The translations under genes and the position numbers were made by a program. 64,000 bases of DNA from Kriegella sp963975415 (GTDB taxonomy: Bacteria > Bacteroidota > Bacteroidia > Flavobacteriales > Flavobacteriaceae): positions 434,001-498,000 of the forward strand of contig NZ_CAXBGN010000001.1 in NCBI RefSeq assembly GCF_963975415.1, given 5' to 3'. The notes beneath the pieces were generated by a model. That model was given only the letters and a program-made list of their open reading frames with translations, did no database searches and had not been told where the DNA came from. Shown here in pieces: positions 1-7,800 of this stretch; the first letter of the stretch is position 1, and every line of letters begins with the position of its first letter.

Positions 1-183
1 ACTAGGTTGTTCATTTCCCCTTGCTACAACGGTCTCAGCGACCCGGTCGGCCTCTACTTCATAGACATCGCCCGGTTTTCCAATGTTCAGTTTGGGCTGT
101 ATAAAGGCATCACTCCCCTTGTCCCTCTGAAAAAGGGAAGAATTGCTGGGTTTGGCATTTGCCTTTTGCGCCGTTGCGAACAT
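1..183 (-). CDS. DUF4157-domain protein, N-terminal 61 residues (runs off the left edge)
   Basis: The minus-strand frame from ATG at 183 is open to the edge of the window (61 codons). Residues about 31-50 read IQPKLNIGKPGDVYEVEAD, followed by RVAETVV. This is the typical opening of a DUF4157 domain and matches the start of the complete DUF4157 protein at 1246-2070. DUF4157 proteins are a recognised companion of eCIS loci and often carry C-terminal toxin or protease domains; that part is outside the window, so the function is unknown. It lies downstream of the eCIS operon in the same direction but after a 188-bp gap filled with two heptamer repeat arrays, one of which ends 3 bp before the ATG. 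There is no signal peptide, as expected for cargo of an injection particle. The frame and family are clear; a cargo role is inference. Confidence 0.8.
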   Translation of the reverse strand, partial: MFATAQKANAKPSNSSLFQRDKGSDAFIQPKLNIGKPGDVYEVEADRVAETVVARGNEQPS

Positions 184-185
184 TA

Positions 186-227
186 TTTAGGGTTTAGGGT
201 TTAGGGTTTAGGGTTTAGGGTTTAGGG
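186..227. repeat. Six perfect tandem copies of TTTAGGG (telomere-like heptamer)
   Basis: Six exact 7-bp units lie end to end and read CCCTAAA on the strand of the neighbouring gene. They end 3 bp upstream of the ATG (position 183) of the edge DUF4157 gene, so they occupy its leader and ribosome-binding region. Slipped-strand changes in copy number would move any promoter relative to the start codon by 7 bp per unit. Whether this happens is not known. Confidence 0.95.
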
Positions 228-265
228 TGAAAATTTAATTTTCATGAATACAATGACCACTTGCA

Positions 266-342
266 GCTTATTGTTAATTGCTTATTACTCACTGTTTACT
301 GCTTACTGTTCACTGTTCACTGTTTACTGCTCACTATCAACT
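266..342. repeat. Degenerate heptamer array, about 11 units of GYTYACT
   Basis: Eleven consecutive 7-bp units vary around GTTTACT/GTTCACT/GCTTACT (AGTAAAC/AGTGAAC on the other strand). The period equals that of the TTTAGGG array 38 bp away. The units at 294-335 are the most regular; those at 266-293 are decayed. It lies between the 107-aa gene and the edge DUF4157 gene. It resembles heptanucleotide repeats seen between genes in some bacteria; the function is unknown. A weaker similar stretch lies at about 15841-15880 between two baseplate genes. Confidence 0.85.
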
Positions 343-371
343 CCATACACTTTAAACTAGCCATCAATAAA

Positions 372-695
372 CTAAACTACATAGGTTACAATTTTGGTAA
401 AAACCACACCCACAACCTTGTTTTTAAAATGCCCTAGAGATATTTTTGAAACCCCTGTCTGGTAAAGCGACTGCATTACAAAAAGGTCTTTTTGACTAGC
501 CAGTAGTAGTTCGAGTTCATCTTTTGATATTTGTCCACTAGCGAACAACAATGTCCATCGATGCAACTTTTCCCTAGATTCATCTAAAAATGCAGCTATC
601 TCATTTTTAACCGTACTGCTTTCCTCCCCAAACTTCTCTTTGATCAGTTCCGATATTTCGGTTTTTAGTTCTTTAAATAATTTTTCCGATTCCAT
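372..695 (-). CDS. Hypothetical 107-aa protein in the eCIS accessory block
   Basis: I do not recognise this protein. The N-terminal 50 residues are rich in Glu, Lys and Leu and look alpha-helical (MESEKLFKELKTEISEL), followed by a more hydrophobic C-terminus ending in VVFTKIVTYVV. No signal peptide or lipobox is visible. It follows the lipoprotein gene by 10 bp, so the two are probably co-transcribed as the tail of the eCIS transcript. A small cytosolic helical protein next to candidate cargo could be a cargo chaperone, an immunity factor or simply an uncharacterised accessory protein. Nothing in the sequence decides between these. Confidence 0.6.
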   Translation of the reverse strand: MESEKLFKELKTEISELIKEKFGEESSTVKNEIAAFLDESREKLHRWTLLFASGQISKDELELLLASQKDLFVMQSLYQTGVSKISLGHFKNKVVGVVFTKIVTYVV

Positions 696-705
696 AGTTA
701 TTTTA

Positions 706-1155
706 TTATAGGTTACTTAAAAAGGAAGTAATCGCATTACCAGATGCCTTACTTTTTTTATTTTCATAATCGATCATCAAATCAAATGCCTTGGATATTT
801 GCGGACTAAATTGCTGTACGAATGCCGTACTCATTGTACCTTGATTTTCCCATGTGTTCAAAAACTGATGAAGTGCCGAATTATCTCGATTTAGATATTC
901 CCACATTTTAAGGGTTATCTGGTTTTTGTCTTTGGCCCTTTCGTAAGTTACCATAGTCTGTAACTGTACTTTTAAATCATCTACAAGCGAGATATTATCG
1001 GAATAGGGCGTATTCGATTTTTGGACCAAATGTTCCGCCTTTGCCTTGGTATTCAAGGTTTCCGTAAAGGTATAGTGGTCGTAGATACTGCTCGCACAAC
1101 CCGATAATACGGTCACCGAGATAAAAATGATGATAGTGTTCTTTAATTTCTTCAT
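706..1155 (-). CDS. Small lipoprotein in the eCIS accessory block
   Basis: The ATG at 1155 gives MKKLKNTIIIFISVTVLSGC, a classic lipoprotein signal with a lipobox LSGC, so the mature protein starts at Cys20. A longer frame begins at 1203, but its extra 16 residues are polar and would bury the signal peptide. The mature part (about 130 residues) is helical and polar, with no domain I recognise. It stands between the DUF4157 gene and the 107-aa gene, all in one direction. As an envelope lipoprotein beside genes for signal-less candidate cargo it could be an immunity-type protein or be unrelated to the particle; this is inference. Confidence 0.75.
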   Translation of the reverse strand: MKKLKNTIIIFISVTVLSGCASSIYDHYTFTETLNTKAKAEHLVQKSNTPYSDNISLVDDLKVQLQTMVTYERAKDKNQITLKMWEYLNRDNSALHQFLNTWENQGTMSTAFVQQFSPQISKAFDLMIDYENKKSKASGNAITSFLSNL

Positions 1156-1245
1156 TGTTCTTGATTTTTCATTATTGTAATTAATTTTACAGTCATTCAG
1201 CAATGGAATTTTGCCCTCGGGTTTTACTTAAAAAGACGCCCTTAC

Positions 1246-2070
1246 TTATTCCGCATGAACTTCCGGTTCTTCGCCCTTAGGTTTTATCTTTCCTCCTTTT
1301 TGCTGTATGGTATGTGTTAGCTCGTGCGCCAATAGGTGCTGGCCTTCCTTGGAGTTCGGGTTGTACCTGCCCTCGTTGAAATAGATATCCTTTCCATGGG
1401 TAAACGCCTGTGCGCCTAGTTCTTTGCTCATTTGTACAGCATTGTCATCGGTATGAATTCGGATGCCGCTAAAATCGACTCCAAAGCGTGTTTCCATTTG
1501 CTGTCGAACCTTAGCTTCCATTTTATTTCCGCTACCTTTACTTTGCTTTAGGCGATTTTCTAAAGATGGCGTAGATTTCGATTTACTGTTGGGTTTGGTC
1601 TGGACAGCTTCCTCTTCCTCCATTTGCTGAACGGGTTCCTCCTCTTCCATCATTTGGACTGGCTCTTCTTCCTCTTCGGACTGGGTTTGAACCTCCTCTT
1701 CCTCTTCCGCCATTTGCGCGGGTTCTTCTTCTTCAGACTGCGTTTGCACTTCTTCTTCCTCCTGTTGTTGTACAGGTTCGTCCTCTTCCATTCTTCGAAC
1801 AGAATCTTTTTCCAGTAGCCCCTCTCGCTGCACGGTAGATACCGAATCGACCAACGGTTTTTGTTGCATTTCTTCTTCCGTACCGCCCCTCTTTTGAACC
1901 GCTTGCGAAGATTGGGTGTTATGAACCACTTTATCTGCAACGGCATCGGCCTCCATTTCATACGCATCCCCTGGCCGACCGATCTTTAGCTTTTGCTGTA
2001 CGGGTGGCTTAAAGAACATTTCGTTCCCCGAAACTTGTTTTGGGGGCAATCTTCGATACCTTTTTCTCAT
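1246..2070 (-). CDS. DUF4157-domain protein with HELTH motif and acidic repeat linker (eCIS-associated)
   Basis: The protein has 274 residues in three parts. Residues 20-50 contain the DUF4157 opening (QQKLKIGRPGDAYEMEAD). Residues 95-157 form a linker of about seven 9-10-residue units of the kind EEEEPVQMM or EEEEVQTQS. Residues 185-260 hold the DUF4157 core (MEARFG-type region, GIRIHTDD, then HLLAHELTHTIQQ) with the zinc-protease-like HELTH at 249-253. In complete members the DUF4157 domain usually precedes a toxin domain. Here the chain stops about 20 residues after HELTH, so this is a stand-alone form whose repeat linker splits the two conserved halves. There is no signal peptide. It follows the astacin-like gene by 34 bp. 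The association with eCIS is established for the family; its action on cargo is unknown. Confidence 0.9.
   Translation of the reverse strand: MRKRYRRLPPKQVSGNEMFFKPPVQQKLKIGRPGDAYEMEADAVADKVVHNTQSSQAVQKRGGTEEEMQQKPLVDSVSTVQREGLLEKDSVRRMEEDEPVQQQEEEEVQTQSEEEEPAQMAEEEEEVQTQSEEEEEPVQMMEEEEPVQQMEEEEAVQTKPNSKSKSTPSLENRLKQSKGSGNKMEAKVRQQMETRFGVDFSGIRIHTDDNAVQMSKELGAQAFTHGKDIYFNEGRYNPNSKEGQHLLAHELTHTIQQKGGKIKPKGEEPEVHAE
1600..1788 (-). repeat. Coding minisatellite: about seven acidic 9-10-codon units inside the DUF4157 protein
   Basis: Codons 95-157 of the DUF4157 gene repeat the pattern four or five Glu plus PVQxM or EVQTQ. At DNA level the units share runs such as cttcctcttc spaced by roughly 27-30 bp. 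The array lies between the two conserved parts of the domain, where length changes of whole codons should be tolerated. Copy number is expected to vary between strains, but this was not tested. Confidence 0.8.
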
Positions 2071-2104
2071 GGCCTTTTACTTTAATATTATCCTGTCTTT
2101 GTCT

Positions 2105-3193
2105 CTACCATAGCATCACACAGGTATTTCCCGTGCTTTCTTTATAGTATAAACGTATGTTCACAATGTATTTTTTCCCCTTGATCAACTTGAATTTTAT
2201 ATAGGAATTTCTATCTTCACCACTATCGTCATCCCCCGATAGGTAGACATTTTCCCCGTTAATTTCTTCAGAAAGTATCATTACCGTATCCATAGTCCCA
2301 AAAGTGGAAATGGTATAGGTGCGCGTTTCTTCTGGTTCAAATTCTAAATTGATCTGTCCCCCAACATCCAAAGAAATTATTTCGGAGTGAAATGGTTTAA
2401 GCTCCAAAAACGTCCTTTTATCCATTTTTGGATAAAATTGTTTTACCCAAGCAATATCCCTTGACGACAGCCCTTCTTCAGGAGACAAACCGTTCTTATA
2501 TTCAGCTGGGGACTTAATCATACCGGGGCCAAATGGATAATGCATAATAGAATCCGGGTCCCAACTTGAGCCTTGTACGGCATCAGGTTCTATTTTTCGG
2601 ATGATGTTATGAAATGTCTTTTCCCTCGACCATGAATTCGGAGGTTTGGCCAAGGCGGTATACACGGCTTCCTCATCCCAAACGATACCCGCATTGGGAT
2701 TCTGATGTTCATGCGGAAAACCCATAGCATGGCCAATCTCATGCAAAACGGTATCTTGATCATTTAAAATATTCCATCCAAAATTCATGGTACGTTGTTC
2801 TTTGGGTATCCCCCACGAATCACGACCAACATAAGACCATGAGCCTTCTCCCTTTCCAAAACCAATGCGCACATGAGCTTCAAGTCTATCGGTAGTCTCC
2901 TCGAATTCCAACCCTATGCCCTGATCTTTCCATTTTTTAAAAGCATTGCGAACTACATCTTTTTCACCAGAACTCCCTTTCCAAGGAATTTTTACTTGGT
3001 TGCCACCACTATCTATGGCGGTTGTGAAAAATGAATCATCGCTAAAAAGAAAATATTTGAGTTTGGTTCCGTTCACCCATTTCTTTTCCAACATAATAAT
3101 CGCCTCCATTCTGGAAGGATTCATTGCCATGGCGAAGTTTCTGAGTGGCATCTCAGGCAAATTGCAATAGTGAATCTCGCTTTGTTCTTTCAT
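2105..3193 (-). CDS. Astacin-like (M12A/metzincin) zinc metalloprotease, candidate eCIS cargo
   Basis: The 362-residue protein carries the full astacin zinc signature HEIGHAMGFPHEH at residues 151-163 (ligands His151, His155 and His161; catalytic Glu152) and the Met-turn SIMHY at 215-219 (Met217, Tyr219). The region before it (AFKKWKDQGIGLEFEE at 84-99) fits the metzincin fold. Residues 265-362 form a beta-rich tail (YTISTFG, then YLSGDDDSGED) resembling a PPC-type C-terminal domain. Astacins are normally secreted with a signal and propeptide; this one starts MKEQSEIHYC with neither, so it should stay in the cytosol unless loaded into a particle. It lies 91 bp after the tape-measure gene and 34 bp before the DUF4157 gene. 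The protease call is firm; cargo of the injection particle is a strong inference. Confidence 0.9.
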   Translation of the reverse strand: MKEQSEIHYCNLPEMPLRNFAMAMNPSRMEAIIMLEKKWVNGTKLKYFLFSDDSFFTTAIDSGGNQVKIPWKGSSGEKDVVRNAFKKWKDQGIGLEFEETTDRLEAHVRIGFGKGEGSWSYVGRDSWGIPKEQRTMNFGWNILNDQDTVLHEIGHAMGFPHEHQNPNAGIVWDEEAVYTALAKPPNSWSREKTFHNIIRKIEPDAVQGSSWDPDSIMHYPFGPGMIKSPAEYKNGLSPEEGLSSRDIAWVKQFYPKMDKRTFLELKPFHSEIISLDVGGQINLEFEPEETRTYTISTFGTMDTVMILSEEINGENVYLSGDDDSGEDRNSYIKFKLIKGKKYIVNIRLYYKESTGNTCVMLW

Positions 3194-3284
3194 GATTTTA
3201 CGTTATAAAAATTAATAATCCGTTACTTGGCTTTTTGATTTTGTTGTTCAACTTTATGTTTCTTTGAGGTCGTTGACTTTTAGG

Positions 3285-4829
3285 TCACCAATCCGTAAAA
3301 ATTATTTTCTTCTTCCAAGTGAGCTTGCACAAACCAATGCCCCATGGTAGTTTTTCCAATAGAATATCTTGGGTTTTTCGCTCTACTATTACCTTCGGGT
3401 TGTCCTCGTTTAAAATAAGTTTCCCCGGTCTTTGTAAATACTCGTTGCGTAATAGATCAATGGAGGTATTCCCTAAAGCTTGCCAATTGGCCACTACTGC
3501 CCGCAGCATTTCTTCGGCGTGTATTTTCAAATCAGAAGCCAATAGAATATTTCTGTTTATCGGCTGGTCAATAGGGATGTTGCACAAGAATTTCTCAAAG
3601 ACCATGCGGTGCTCGAATTGCATTTCGTTCTTTGTGGCGATATACTGTAAGAGATGCGCTGCAGTCTCGGGGTCGCTTATTTTATTGCCTTCAAGCAATT
3701 CGCAATTCAAAAACAACTGCTTTAAATACGGATGCAAAAGGATTAATCCAGCATTTTCAACGTAAAGTTCCGATGAAGTTTTATCCGTTTCGAATTCCTC
3801 TAATTGTACGTCGTGCTTATCGACTTCTAACATATGATCATTTTCGTCCGTTTTTTCAAAACGCCAATTTTTAAGGGGCTCTTGCTCGTCATGTTCAATT
3901 TGTTCCTTTTCGTAATCTTGCGCTGGCTTTTTGGTCTGCGGCATATCAAGTGAAATAGAATTCGTTAGTTCCTTGTTCAAGGCCTCCAATACTTTAACAG
4001 TAGTTTTTATATCGACCAGTTGCACTACTTTTGATTCAATCGATTCCGCTTTAAATTTTTCAGGAAACTTTTGGGCAATGCTCTTCATTAAAAACAACAA
4101 CTTGTTCTTCAAGGTAGCCTGATCAACATTCAATAACTGACAAAATATGATGTCCCACAAGACCAGTCTTTGTTCTAGAAATGATAAGCCGTGGGCCGCT
4201 ATTTTTTTTGGTAGGATAACAAGGCTGTTGATGGCTTCGGCCGTTGTTATGCTTAGCCTATCACCGTCAGCACCCAACAAACATTGCTGACAAATATCGG
4301 ACAGTTGTTCATCGCTTAATTGTTTGATGAACCGCTCCCTAAAACGATCGTTTAGTAAACGCTGCTTTAGTTTTGGAGCAAAATCCCGTGAAACCAAAAG
4401 TGTTTCAAAGGCTGTTTCATCCTGAAATATTTCCATAGTTTTTGGATCGCTCCACCACGGCAGCATACCCGTTTCAAAAAAATGGAAGAAGGTATCCTCA
4501 GCTCGTTTTTCAGAACTTGAAATGTTTTTTTTAATGTTTGTCCTTCTTTTCTTTTCCAACTCATTTTCGATGCCCCGCTTGATCGCTTCTTTTAAATCGG
4601 TATAATCTAACGAAGCTCCAAAAGAAAGATCTATGCCTATTTTTTCAATTTGTAGATCGCCTTTGGAGGGCAAAGTTTTTTGAAATGCATCAAAATAGGC
4701 TTCCAAATAAGGGAAAACCTTTTCTTTAAGGAACACATCAAGATTATCTTTGAGATGATACGCCGTTTCTATCGAATTGGTGTTGACCTCAAGGAAAACC
4801 TTGTTTATGATGTGTTTCCCGTTTTGCAT
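3285..4829 (-). CDS. eCIS tape-measure protein (Afp14/CIS_TMP type)
   Basis: The 514-residue protein is mostly helical. It opens with HIINKVFLEVNTNSIETAY, the typical start of the contractile-injection-system tape-measure family, in which the chain is thought to set tube length inside the growing particle. A second conserved-looking block is around residues 360-450 (GLILLHPYLKQLF and the following helices). Residues 310-350 are a charged, probably flexible linker. It starts 3 bp after the large PKD protein gene, so translation is probably coupled. In Afp and PVC loci this gene is followed by an AAA+ ATPase (Afp15); here it is followed by the metalloprotease gene. Family assignment is from the sequence pattern and position. 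Confidence 0.85.
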   Translation of the reverse strand: MQNGKHIINKVFLEVNTNSIETAYHLKDNLDVFLKEKVFPYLEAYFDAFQKTLPSKGDLQIEKIGIDLSFGASLDYTDLKEAIKRGIENELEKKRRTNIKKNISSSEKRAEDTFFHFFETGMLPWWSDPKTMEIFQDETAFETLLVSRDFAPKLKQRLLNDRFRERFIKQLSDEQLSDICQQCLLGADGDRLSITTAEAINSLVILPKKIAAHGLSFLEQRLVLWDIIFCQLLNVDQATLKNKLLFLMKSIAQKFPEKFKAESIESKVVQLVDIKTTVKVLEALNKELTNSISLDMPQTKKPAQDYEKEQIEHDEQEPLKNWRFEKTDENDHMLEVDKHDVQLEEFETDKTSSELYVENAGLILLHPYLKQLFLNCELLEGNKISDPETAAHLLQYIATKNEMQFEHRMVFEKFLCNIPIDQPINRNILLASDLKIHAEEMLRAVVANWQALGNTSIDLLRNEYLQRPGKLILNEDNPKVIVERKTQDILLEKLPWGIGLCKLTWKKKIIFTDW

Positions 4830-4832
4830 TAG

Positions 4833-7800
4833 CTATATTAGTTTTTCCCTTTTGACAATTACAAAATGGTTATTCAAGGTAGGTGTATCAGCGTCTACCC
4901 TATTGGCTATATATTCCGTTCCAAAGTTTTTGTAGCTTTCTGAAAAGGAAATAGATTGATCTTTAAATTGTCTTTTTATCTGTATCGTTCCTTCCAAAAG
5001 CGCTTTAATCTCTGAAGATGATGAAAGCTGGTCCTCGTTCTGACATCCTAGCACATTATAAAAGAGCTGCAGCTGTGTTTCAAAAATTTGTAGGGCCCTG
5101 ACTCCTTCTTCCGTACGCGTCCCAACTTCCATAATTACCGCGCTTGTGGTTTCCAACGGTTGCTGGAACAATTTTTGAAGGTCTCCGTTTTTCTTTCCAG
5201 AGCTATAGTCTTCCAAATTATTCAAAACCTCTTGGTACTGTTCTAGGGCATTTGTCCAAAGGGGCTGGATAATGTTAGACCCCTGCATGTTCAGACGTCT
5301 CAACATCTCATTATCCGCATCAACCTTAGCCGTAGTCTCTTCTGTACAATTGGCTTCGACCCCGTCTCTTTCCACGGTAATCGTACGAGGCCCATCAAGA
5401 TGGGATCCGCAAGATTCGCTTCTGGCCTCAAGGCTTACCACAAAAATCCTAGGGGAGTTAGCATTTAACGGTATGCGGAGTGCCAATCTATTCGCCCTAT
5501 TCGTAATTTCGCCATTTACCGTCCAGATATAGGAACTGGCATTTTCAGAGGTATTTGACAGCACCAGTTGGCCATCTACCTGTTCTCCTGAGAAAATGGC
5601 CTTCGGCATCGGATTGATGGTCAGGGTTTCGATAGTAGAAATACCATTGACCGTAAAACCAATGGGCGTATCGAATTTGGCGAACGCAGCGGGATCTATT
5701 TTAATAACTTCCTTCTCAATAGTAAGTCCTTCAATTTTTTCCGTGGTAGCCACAAGTGCATCTCCGGGCGTCACTGAAAATCCGACCTCGATCTCGACAT
5801 CACCCAAACACACTTGCTTCTCTTTTAGAGCAAAGGAGGCAAAGCCAGTTTCAACGGTAATAGTGCGAGGACCGTCGATATCGGAGCCGCAAGATTCACT
5901 TCTGGCCTGAAGACTGACCACGAAAGTTCTCGGGGAGTCAACATTTACCGGTATACTGAATCCTAATCTATTGGCCCTATTGGTAATTTTTCCATTTACC
6001 GTCCAAATATAGGAACTGGCATTTTCCGATATGTTGGCCAACTCTAGAACCTCACCGACTTGATCGGCAGTGAATATGGCCTTGGGTATGGGATTAACGG
6101 TCAGGGTTTCGGTAGTAGAAATACCATTGACCGTAAAACCGATGGGGGTACCGAATTTATCGAACGAAACGGGGTCTATTTTTATAACTTCCTTTTCAAT
6201 GGTAAGTCCCTTAAATTCTTCCGTTGTAGCAACAAGTGCATCTCCGGGCGTTACTGAAAAACCGACCTCGATCCCGACATCACCCAAACATACCTGATTT
6301 TCTTTAAGGGCGAATGAACCAAAACTGATATCTTTTGTTTCGGTCGTACTGCATTTGCCATTGGTAACCGTAAGTGAGACCGTAACCGTATTTTCTTCGT
6401 TGACCGGTAAACTATACAAATGCTCGGGATTTTTGTCGGTATTGTTATCAGGTAGGGTGTCATCCCCAAAATCCCAGAAATAAGTGGCATTTTCGGGAAG
6501 TTCATCTCCCTGTACCGTAAAGTTTACTCGTGCAACCGTATTATCTTTAAAAAGCCTTGGTTCTGATGCAGTAAAATCAAAGACGGGTTTTCTAAAAACG
6601 GTTATTTTGGCATCGGTAAATTGCCCGTTTACCGTAAACTTGATCTCCTGACCCAAAAGTTCTTCGCTTAGCAACGAAGCATCGAAGAAGAACTTACCAT
6701 CGGTTTGCACCACGCCTCCAATAAGGCCGTCACCAACGTCTGCCGCCACGATTCCATCAACAGGCGACACTTCGAAAGGTAGCGGAGTAGTATCCTCATT
6801 CAGACAAACAAAATCTTGCGGTAAACGAAGTGACACAGTAGTCTTAGGTACGATAAAAGCAACTGGCGAGCAGTCAGAGCAACAGATATAGGGCAGGGCA
6901 AAATCGGCCACGACTGTATTTTCGGTTACATTGGCTGTCGGTCTGAGAAGCAACTCATCACGCAGATTAATATCAATCAATCCAATATCCCGAATATCAA
7001 TGCCTACCTTGGGATCAAGTTTTGAAATGTCAATTTTTTCTTTTCCGACATTCGTAGTTAATGTACCACGTTCGAAAACATTTTTAATGGAGTCTATGGA
7101 AACGTTAGTACTAGAAATAAGATCAGTCAACCCGGTCACCGCTCTTGTGGCCACAGTTCTTCCTTTATACACCATGACGAAAGTGCCCCCTGGTTCCACA
7201 CCTGCCTTATGCTCCAGTCCCGAGTGTTTTTCCACAAATTTTGAAAGCAACTTAAGTTCAAGTATTTTTCTCTTCCGCTCTTGGACTTCGGCCAGTAAAA
7301 CCTTCATTTTTTCAGCAGCGCAACAATTTACCGATAGCTGGTTCAAGAGCAGGGCATACTGTTCTTCATAACCCTTACGGACATAACTGCTCTCTTTATT
7401 GAACAAAAGGCTGGTCATACTTTTCTTAAAAGTCTCGACCCTATCGCATAAATTTCTTACCGTGATATCGTATCGGTCTATTCTGTCGAATGTTATTTCC
7501 GAAACATTGTTCGGAATATCACGAGTTGCCACTTTGGTATAGGCCAATATTTCATAGGGCTGTTCAAGGGCCACTTTGCGCACCTCTTTGTCCCAATTAG
7601 CAATTTCAGGATCTTTGTCAATCTCCGTTTTAACAATGGCTGCAATATCTACTGCCGAACCTTCGGATTTTTCCTTTAGGGCCTTTTCCACGAAATTTCC
7701 TAACACATCTTCATCGGTCTTTAGGTTATCCTCGATTACCGTATCACGCTTATAGATTAGGTTTTGAAAATTTATCTTTAGCGCCGCAGTATCTAATTTA

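Noticed and set aside
7..204. Plus-strand 65-codon frame at the left edge
   Set aside because: The opposite strand encodes a clear DUF4157 N-terminus over the same bases, and the plus frame ends in the heptamer array.
186..227. Possible CRISPR or true telomere
   Set aside because: The units are contiguous 7-mers without spacers and lie inside a gene-dense chromosome region, so this is a simple tandem repeat.
1624..1967. Overlapping frames in the acidic repeat region (64 and 105 codons)
   Set aside because: They are by-products of the low-complexity coding repeat; the DUF4157 frame explains the sequence.
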